Positions 11,387 to 15,989 of a stretch of 15,989 nucleotides of DNA are shown here, one piece after another; positions within the stretch are counted from its first letter, which is position 1; each line of letters starts with the position of its first letter. The DNA is from Gammaproteobacteria bacterium (GTDB taxonomy: Bacteria > Pseudomonadota > Gammaproteobacteria > Chromatiales > Chromatiaceae): positions 1 through 15,989 of the forward strand of contig SBFV01000316.1 in assembly GCA_006227775.1 (NCBI GenBank), written 5' to 3'. A program made the translations under genes and the position numbers. The notes beneath the pieces were generated by a model. That model had not been told where the DNA came from and did not search any database. It saw only the letters and a list, made by a program, of their open reading frames with translations.

Positions 11387-13347
11387 TGATCGAGTCGCAC
11401 CCTTATCGGGCCGATATCGATGGCCTGCGCGCCCTGGCCATCCTGCCGGTGGTCCTCTTCCATGCCGATGTTTCCGGTTTTGGCGGAGGCTATGTCGGCG
11501 TCGATGTCTTTTTCGTCATCTCGGGCTATCTGATCACCTCGATCATCGCGCGCGAACTGGACGCTGGCGGCTTCTCGTTGATGAATTTCTACCAGCGCCG
11601 GGTCCGCCGCATCCTGCCAGCCCTCTTCGTCATGCTGCTGGCCACGGCCCTGCTGGCTCACCTCCTCCTCTACCCACGGGAGGCCAAGGATTATGCCCGC
11701 TCGCTGATGGCGGCAACCCTGTTCGTCTCCAGCATCTTTTTCTATCAAAAAAGTGGGTATTTCGACCTGGAGGCCGAGCGCCAGCCCCTGCTGCATACCT
11801 GGTCTCTATCCGTCGAGGAGATCTTCTACATCTTTTTCCCTCTCCTGGTGCTGATACTCTGGCGCCGTTGCCGCCGCCAGTCCTTTGGGTGGGTATTGGT
11901 CATCGCGATACTGTCTTTCAGCGGCGCGGCGTTGGCGCTATGGATGGACCCGGGCTCGCCAGCGGCATTCTTTCTGCCCCCATTTCGGGCCTGGGAACTC
12001 ATGATCGGCGTGATGGTGGCATTGCATCCCTGGCGCTTGCCCCGAAGCCCAGCCTTCGCCAACCTGCTATCTCTGGTTGGCCTCTCCATGATTGTCTTTC
12101 CTGTCTTTTTCTATTCGTCCAACACGGTTTTTCCCGGTGTAGCCGCCCTGTTACCCTGTGGGGGCGCCGCCCTGATCCTCCTGGCTGGCCAGCGGCACCC
12201 CTCCCTCGTGGGTCGCTTCCTGTCCTGGCGGCCGCTGGTCTTACTCGGGTTGATCTCCTATTCCCTCTATCTCTGGCATTGGCCGGTGTTCGTCTACGGG
12301 CGGATCTGGATCGGGGCCGCCCTGGGGCTGGGTCAGGGGTTTGTGCTGATTGGGATCAGCCTGATCCTGGCCGTTCTATCCTGGCGTTACGTCGAGCGGC
12401 CTTTTCGTGGGCGATCGGGCATCCTGCCGGGGAAACCAATCTTTGTCGTTGCCGGTTTGGCCGGCCTGCTGATCGTCGGCATCGGCCTGTACGGTGAAAA
12501 GACGGGGGGATGGCTGGGACGTTATCCGCCCGAACTCGCGACCATTCTGGCCGCCCCATACGATAATCGGGACCCGCGGCAGGGGGAGTGCCTGACTACC
12601 CGCGCGGATGCGGAGGGTTGCCGTTATGGCGACGAACAGGCCCCGCCCATCCTGGCCCTATGGGGCGACAGCTTCGCCGCGGTTTACGCCCCGGTCCTCG
12701 GGGAAGTGGCGCGGGGACGGGGGGGCTCCCTGTTGAGCCTGACCATGGCCGCCTGTCCGCCCGCTCTGGATTGGCAATCCGCCGGGCAGTCCTGGCGGGA
12801 CGCCTGCCGCCGCTTTCAGCACTTTGCCCTGGATCGACTCATCGGAATGCCCGGCATCCACACCGTGATCCTGGCCGCCAACTTCCATGACTACCTGCAT
12901 GACGAAGGAAGGGCCGCCCTGCCCACCGCCTTGCAGGAGGCCATCCTGCGACTCCTCTCCGCCGGCAAGATCGTCGCCCTGACCTACCCGGTGCCCAGGC
13001 TCGGCGCCCATGTACCCAACCGGCTGGCGGACGCCATCCTCGCGGGCGAGGATCCCGATCGGGTACGCCGTCCCGTGGCCGAATTCCTGACCAGCCACCG
13101 GGGCGTTTTCGCCCTCCTCGACGGTGTTCCCGACGCCGCCGGTCTGATCCGCCTCTATCCCCATGAGATCTTTTGTCCGGCAGGGGAGTGCCGGTTTTAT
13201 AGCGAGGGCCAACCCTGGTATTACGACGATATCCATCTGAGTTTGACCGGCGCGGCGCTGGTGCGGCCCCTGTTCGAATCATTCCTGGACGAAAAGTCCC
13301 AAGGCGCATTATCGCGGGGGGAAAAGGCCACTGAACAGATCCCTTAA
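11386..13347 (+). CDS. OafA-type O-acyltransferase with C-terminal SGNH hydrolase-like domain
   Basis: The 653-residue protein has two parts. Residues about 8-370 are an acyltransferase-3 membrane domain with IDGLRALAILPVVLFH (R15-x10-H26), GYVGVDVFFVISGYLI (35-50), HTWSLSVEEIFY (137-148) and SYSLYLWHWP (291-300). Residues about 420-635 form a soluble SGNH domain outside the membrane, with the nucleophile block GDS at 427-429 and the Asp-His pair D614-x-x-H617 (YYDDIHLS). The same architecture occurs in OafA/OafB O-antigen acetyltransferases, where the membrane part brings acyl groups across and the SGNH part transfers them to the sugar. The ATG shares its A with the stop of the preceding acyltransferase (TGATG). 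The 3' end overlaps the convergent gene by 39 bp. All catalytic residues are present, so it is probably active; the glycan acceptor is unknown. Confidence 0.94.
   Translation: MIESHPYRADIDGLRALAILPVVLFHADVSGFGGGYVGVDVFFVISGYLITSIIARELDAGGFSLMNFYQRRVRRILPALFVMLLATALLAHLLLYPREAKDYARSLMAATLFVSSIFFYQKSGYFDLEAERQPLLHTWSLSVEEIFYIFFPLLVLILWRRCRRQSFGWVLVIAILSFSGAALALWMDPGSPAAFFLPPFRAWELMIGVMVALHPWRLPRSPAFANLLSLVGLSMIVFPVFFYSSNTVFPGVAALLPCGGAALILLAGQRHPSLVGRFLSWRPLVLLGLISYSLYLWHWPVFVYGRIWIGAALGLGQGFVLIGISLILAVLSWRYVERPFRGRSGILPGKPIFVVAGLAGLLIVGIGLYGEKTGGWLGRYPPELATILAAPYDNRDPRQGECLTTRADAEGCRYGDEQAPPILALWGDSFAAVYAPVLGEVARGRGGSLLSLTMAACPPALDWQSAGQSWRDACRRFQHFALDRLIGMPGIHTVILAANFHDYLHDEGRAALPTALQEAILRLLSAGKIVALTYPVPRLGAHVPNRLADAILAGEDPDRVRRPVAEFLTSHRGVFALLDGVPDAAGLIRLYPHEIFCPAGECRFYSEGQPWYYDDIHLSLTGAALVRPLFESFLDEKSQGALSRGEKATEQIP
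13309..13347. other. 39-bp tail-to-tail overlap of two convergent acyltransferase genes
   Basis: The plus-strand gene stops at TAA 13345-13347 and the minus-strand gene stops at TAA 13311-13309, so both frames code through the shared bases. There is no room for an intrinsic terminator between them. Their mRNAs are therefore likely to be complementary at the 3' ends. Confidence 0.85.
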
Positions 13348-15213
13348 CAGCAGATTCCCCGCGTCGACGAGATGATTGTCATCGAAATAGAGGGGTACCC
13401 CGTTCTTGCTACCCAGACAAAGACCCTGGGGACAGAGATAGGGCGTGGGGTCCAGGGAGTGGACGCCACACATCGCCTCGGCTTTGGCAATGGCGTTCAA
13501 GGCCGCCTTGTTGCGCGCAAGGTAAGCCGCAAACGGGATGGCGATATCGGATTCCGTGGAATAAAAGTGGGATCTCAGGTGCAAGCCCTTGTAAATATTA
13601 AAGGGCATTTCGGGCAGGGGTTTGACGATCCAGATCGGATTGGTTTGGGCGATGGCGCAGATGGTATGCGCGTATTCGCTGGCGAAAGCGTCATTGGGGG
13701 AAGGGGAACCGGTCTGGTGCTCCAGGTCGAAATGGACCCGGAAGCGGTTGCCACTATGCTGGTCCAGATAAAGGGCGGTGCGGCTGAAAAGCAGCACCGG
13801 CACCCCGGGGTAGGTTTCCCGGAGAAGTTTGAGCCGGGACTCGTTGAAGGCGCGGCAATTGGCGGCCAGTTCACCGTCCCGCATCGAGAACCGTCTGAGG
13901 GTCGGACAACCGCCGAGGGCCCATAGCAGGGCCGAACCGGGATTGACGGACTGGACGGCGGCGGCCGTTGCCTGGGCATGGCTGTCCCCAAGCAGAATGA
14001 CGGCAATCTCGCCCGTGCCCAGTCGGCAGTCGACGGCGTTGAATTCATTGGGCAGGCATTCCTTGACGGCGAGCTGGGTTTCGTAGGCCGGGCGGGTCGG
14101 CTCATGGAAGTGAAACCGGACGCCCGGTGCGACCTTGAGCAGCTCCGCCCCCGCTTGGGCGCTGACAACGACCAGGGCCGCCGGCATCAGCAGGGGTTTC
14201 AGTCGGTTCCCAGGCAGGCGGGTGCTGGCCGGGCGTTCGATGAAGAAATAGGAGAGGCCCCCCAGAAAGAAGGCTGCCGTCAGTCCAGCGAGAACGGCTC
14301 GGGAGTCCCCCAACAGGCCGCACAGATAGAGAAACACCACCACTGGCCAGTGCCAGAGATAGACGGAGTAGGAGATCCTCCCGATGAATTGCAGCGAGGC
14401 ATTGCGGCTGAGGGGAGAATCGGCATTCGCCAGGATGACCAGGGCCGCGCCCGCCACGGGGATCAGGGCCAGGATGCCGGGCCAGGGTGCTTGCTCATCG
14501 AGCCCTATCAGCCCGAGGCCGATACAGGCCAGACCGGCTGCTTCGAGCCTCCGGCGGCATGGCCCGGAAGGCCTGAGTGGATAAAGAAAGAGGACCCCGC
14601 CGATCAAGAGTTCCCAGGCGCGGGTCGGTAACAGATAAAAGGCAAACGCCTGGAAGGAGGGCGTGAGCAGGGCGGAGGCGAGAAAGGAGCAGAGGGCTAG
14701 GTTAAGGATGACGGCGGCGGTCAGGTTCCGGCTCGGGCCGAAGTAATGCCTGCTTCCCCACAGCAGCAGGGGGTACAGCAGGTAGAACTGCCACTCCAGG
14801 GATAGCGACCAGGTATGCAGCAGCCAGTTCTCCTGGGGCGCGGCCTCGAAGTAGTTACCGCTCCGTGCCAGGGAAAAGTTGGACACGAAGAGGAGGCTCG
14901 AAGAGATATCCCGCAGCAGGGAACGGTAATCATCCCCTGGCAGATACAGGAAGCCGAACAGGCCGAGGGCCAGGCCCAAGCCCAAGAGGGCGGGAATGAT
15001 CCTGCGCGCCCGGGAGGCATAAAAGGAGCGGAGGGAAAATCGGTCCCGTTCCTGGCCGCTGAGGATGATGCCGGTCATCAGGTAACCGGAAATGACGAAG
15101 AAGATGTCGACGCCGATATAGCCGCCCGCGAACCCAGGTACGCGGAAATGAAAGAGGACGACGGAGATGACCGCGATCGCCCTGAGGGCATTGATACTGG
15201 GCCGGAATTGCAT
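13309..15213 (-). CDS. Second OafA-type O-acyltransferase with SGNH domain
   Basis: The 634-residue protein has the same two-part design as its convergent neighbour. The membrane acyltransferase-3 domain (about 5-355) carries INALRAIAVISVVLFH (R11-x10-H22), GYIGVDIFFVISGYLM (31-46), HTWSLSLEWQFY (133-144) and SYSVYLWHWP (281-290). The extracytoplasmic SGNH domain (about 400-630) carries GDSH at 409-412 and the D611-x-x-H614 pair (YFDDNHL). The middle and SGNH parts differ clearly from the neighbour, so this is a divergent paralogue or independent family member, not a recent duplicate. The ATG at 15213 is the only good start after an in-frame stop upstream, but its ribosome binding site is weak. 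It lies 124 bp downstream of the membrane-protein gene at 15338 on the same strand. A surface glycan is the likely target; acyl group and sugar are unknown. Confidence 0.93.
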   Translation of the reverse strand: MQFRPSINALRAIAVISVVLFHFRVPGFAGGYIGVDIFFVISGYLMTGIILSGQERDRFSLRSFYASRARRIIPALLGLGLALGLFGFLYLPGDDYRSLLRDISSSLLFVSNFSLARSGNYFEAAPQENWLLHTWSLSLEWQFYLLYPLLLWGSRHYFGPSRNLTAAVILNLALCSFLASALLTPSFQAFAFYLLPTRAWELLIGGVLFLYPLRPSGPCRRRLEAAGLACIGLGLIGLDEQAPWPGILALIPVAGAALVILANADSPLSRNASLQFIGRISYSVYLWHWPVVVFLYLCGLLGDSRAVLAGLTAAFFLGGLSYFFIERPASTRLPGNRLKPLLMPAALVVVSAQAGAELLKVAPGVRFHFHEPTRPAYETQLAVKECLPNEFNAVDCRLGTGEIAVILLGDSHAQATAAAVQSVNPGSALLWALGGCPTLRRFSMRDGELAANCRAFNESRLKLLRETYPGVPVLLFSRTALYLDQHSGNRFRVHFDLEHQTGSPSPNDAFASEYAHTICAIAQTNPIWIVKPLPEMPFNIYKGLHLRSHFYSTESDIAIPFAAYLARNKAALNAIAKAEAMCGVHSLDPTPYLCPQGLCLGSKNGVPLYFDDNHLVDAGNLLLRDLFSGLFPPR

Positions 15214-15337
15214 GGGGGCCGCTGCCGGCGGAGCGAGGACGCCGAAAATATTGGCGACTTAGGGAGGTGAAAGCCCGGAGGTGGCGTCGGTGCTGGCTAT
15301 GTCGCCAGAGGATGTGATGGCCGTGCCATACCGCTGG
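15214..15337. other. Short gap between two minus-strand genes
   Basis: In these 124 bp I see no gene and no clear terminator. An AT-rich patch near 15245-15253 (AATATTTTC on the minus strand) could hold a -10 element for the acyltransferase, but no matching -35 is obvious. Confidence 0.35.
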
Positions 15338-15901
15338 TCATGGCCCGAAGGGCATCCAGGGCATCATGCGTCCGGCACGGCCCAGGGTCGAGTCCATGTC
15401 ATGGGTGATGACGCTCATCTTGGCGTTGATCTGATTCAGCTCGACCACGATGGCGGGAAGGGAGGCCATCTGCGCGCTCATGGTGCGCATGTTCCGTTCC
15501 ATGGAGCCCATGTTCTCCATGGTCTTGGCCATGCGAAAGAGCATGAGGGCAACCAGGGCGCCGGCCTCGTCCGGAGCCAGGGTCCGCAGATACTGGCCCA
15601 GCCATTCCGCCTCGTGGGCAAACTGCTCCAGTTCCTGCCGCTTGTCCTCCGGGAGCAAGGCCAGGAGCTGCTCGCGCTGTTGGGCCCGGGCCTCGGCGCT
15701 GGGCTGAGGTTGAGGCGGTGACTGGGCGCTGGAGTGCGCTTGATAGGCGAACCAGCCGGTCAAAACCGCCATCAGGCCTAACGTCAGGGCCAGCAGCCTC
15801 AGCCGACGTCCTTGCCGGAGGTTGGACTGACGCGTGGCCCTTAGCTCTTCGAGTACCTGGAGCAGCGGCTCATGCTGTGAAGGGGGGAGGGTCGCATCCA
15901 T
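15338..15901 (-). CDS. Single-pass membrane protein with methionine-rich C-terminal half, unknown function
   Basis: I do not recognise a named family. With the ATG at 15901 it has 187 residues: a charged N-terminal helix (about 10-33), one membrane span (about 34-53, LRLLALTLGLMAVLTGWFAY), a Pro/Gln/Ser linker (58-70) and a long helical region (71-168). Residues 119-170 are rich in methionine with regular spacing (MAKTMENMGSMERNMRTMSAQM), suggesting an amphipathic or coiled helix. The end is MMPWMPFGP. The basic RQGRRLR before the span suggests the long C-terminal part lies in the periplasm. The start at 15901 has TAAGGT 8 nt upstream; an upstream ATG at 15970 would add 23 residues but lacks a ribosome binding site. 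It may share a transcript with the acyltransferase downstream. Metal binding by the methionines is only a guess. Confidence 0.75.
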   Translation of the reverse strand: MDATLPPSQHEPLLQVLEELRATRQSNLRQGRRLRLLALTLGLMAVLTGWFAYQAHSSAQSPPQPQPSAEARAQQREQLLALLPEDKRQELEQFAHEAEWLGQYLRTLAPDEAGALVALMLFRMAKTMENMGSMERNMRTMSAQMASLPAIVVELNQINAKMSVITHDMDSTLGRAGRMMPWMPFGP

Positions 15902-15908
15902 CGGCGGT

Positions 15909-15914
15909 ACCTTA
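15909..15914 (-). promoter_or_regulatory. Ribosome binding site that favours the start at 15901
   Basis: Read on the minus strand this is TAAGGT, 8 nt before the ATG at 15901. The alternative in-frame ATG at 15970 has no purine-rich site before it. Confidence 0.5.
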
Positions 15915-15989
15915 GGCTGAAAGACACCAACAGTGTGTCTCATCATCAAGGGTATGGTGAGACCACGCATGAAAGTCAGGTTTGCTCGA

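Noticed and set aside
12658..13236. 192-codon minus-strand frame opposite the SGNH domain
   Set aside because: The plus-strand SGNH domain has GDS and D-x-x-H motifs; the antisense frame has none.
13978..14631. 217-codon plus-strand frame opposite the second AT3-SGNH gene
   Set aside because: Shadow of a membrane domain with clear acyltransferase motifs on the minus strand.
10313..15213. Acyltransferase cluster as a transferred genomic island
   Set aside because: Base composition and codon use look like the neighbours by eye, and there is no integrase, tRNA, transposase or flanking repeat in view.
15252..15307. TGGCGAC/GTCGCCA inverted repeat upstream of the second AT3-SGNH gene
   Set aside because: Seven-base arms with a 42-nt loop in GC-rich DNA are expected by chance, and no function is suggested.

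Overview
The window is GC-rich, densely coding DNA with short intergenic gaps. A class I ribonucleotide reductase with two ATP-cones and a cytochrome c4-like protein suggest a Gammaproteobacterium, possibly a Chromatiales-type sulfur or purple bacterium. That placement is inference: no rRNA or other taxonomic marker is present, and no tRNA, CRISPR array, IS element or integrase was seen.

Layout. (1) Positions 1-2364, minus strand: most of a class I ribonucleotide reductase large subunit (nrdA), cut by the window edge just before its phosphate-binding motif. It has two N-terminal ATP-cones; the second has lost the basic residues of its nucleotide-binding motif. (2) Positions 2365-2767: divergent regulatory region. 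It holds two NrdR boxes exactly 32 bp apart around a plausible nrdA promoter, four DnaA-box-like repeats at 11-12 bp intervals, and a separate rightward promoter with a hairpin-rich leader. (3) Positions 2768-3232: a stand-alone two-CBS-domain protein. (4) Positions 3474-4271: a secreted dihaem c-type cytochrome resembling cytochrome c4. (5) Positions 4323-10316: a complete group 2 Mrp (Mnh/Pha/Sha) Na+/H+ antiporter operon with MrpA and MrpB fused, then C, D, E, F and G. (6) Positions 10313-13347: two acyltransferase-3 membrane proteins directly coupled to the mrp operon by 4-bp and 1-bp overlaps. The second carries an extracytoplasmic SGNH hydrolase domain. (7) Positions 13309-15213, minus strand: a second AT3-SGNH protein whose 3' end overlaps that of its convergent neighbour by 39 bp. 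(8) Positions 15338-15901, minus strand: a single-pass membrane protein with a methionine-rich C-terminal half and no recognised function.

How the genes may work together. The mrp genes encode a multi-subunit, complex I-related cation/proton antiporter driven by proton motive force. The cytochrome lies 51 bp upstream on the same strand and may be co-transcribed, placing an electron carrier beside a pmf consumer. The acyltransferases probably O-acylate surface polysaccharide or another envelope glycan. Their tight coupling to mrpG is the most unusual gene-order feature here, but gene order alone does not show a functional link. Nothing in the window is clearly a wholly new system. The points most worth a second look are the nrdA control region, the structured leader before the CBS gene, the low-complexity additions in MrpAB and MrpD, and the mrp-acyltransferase chain.
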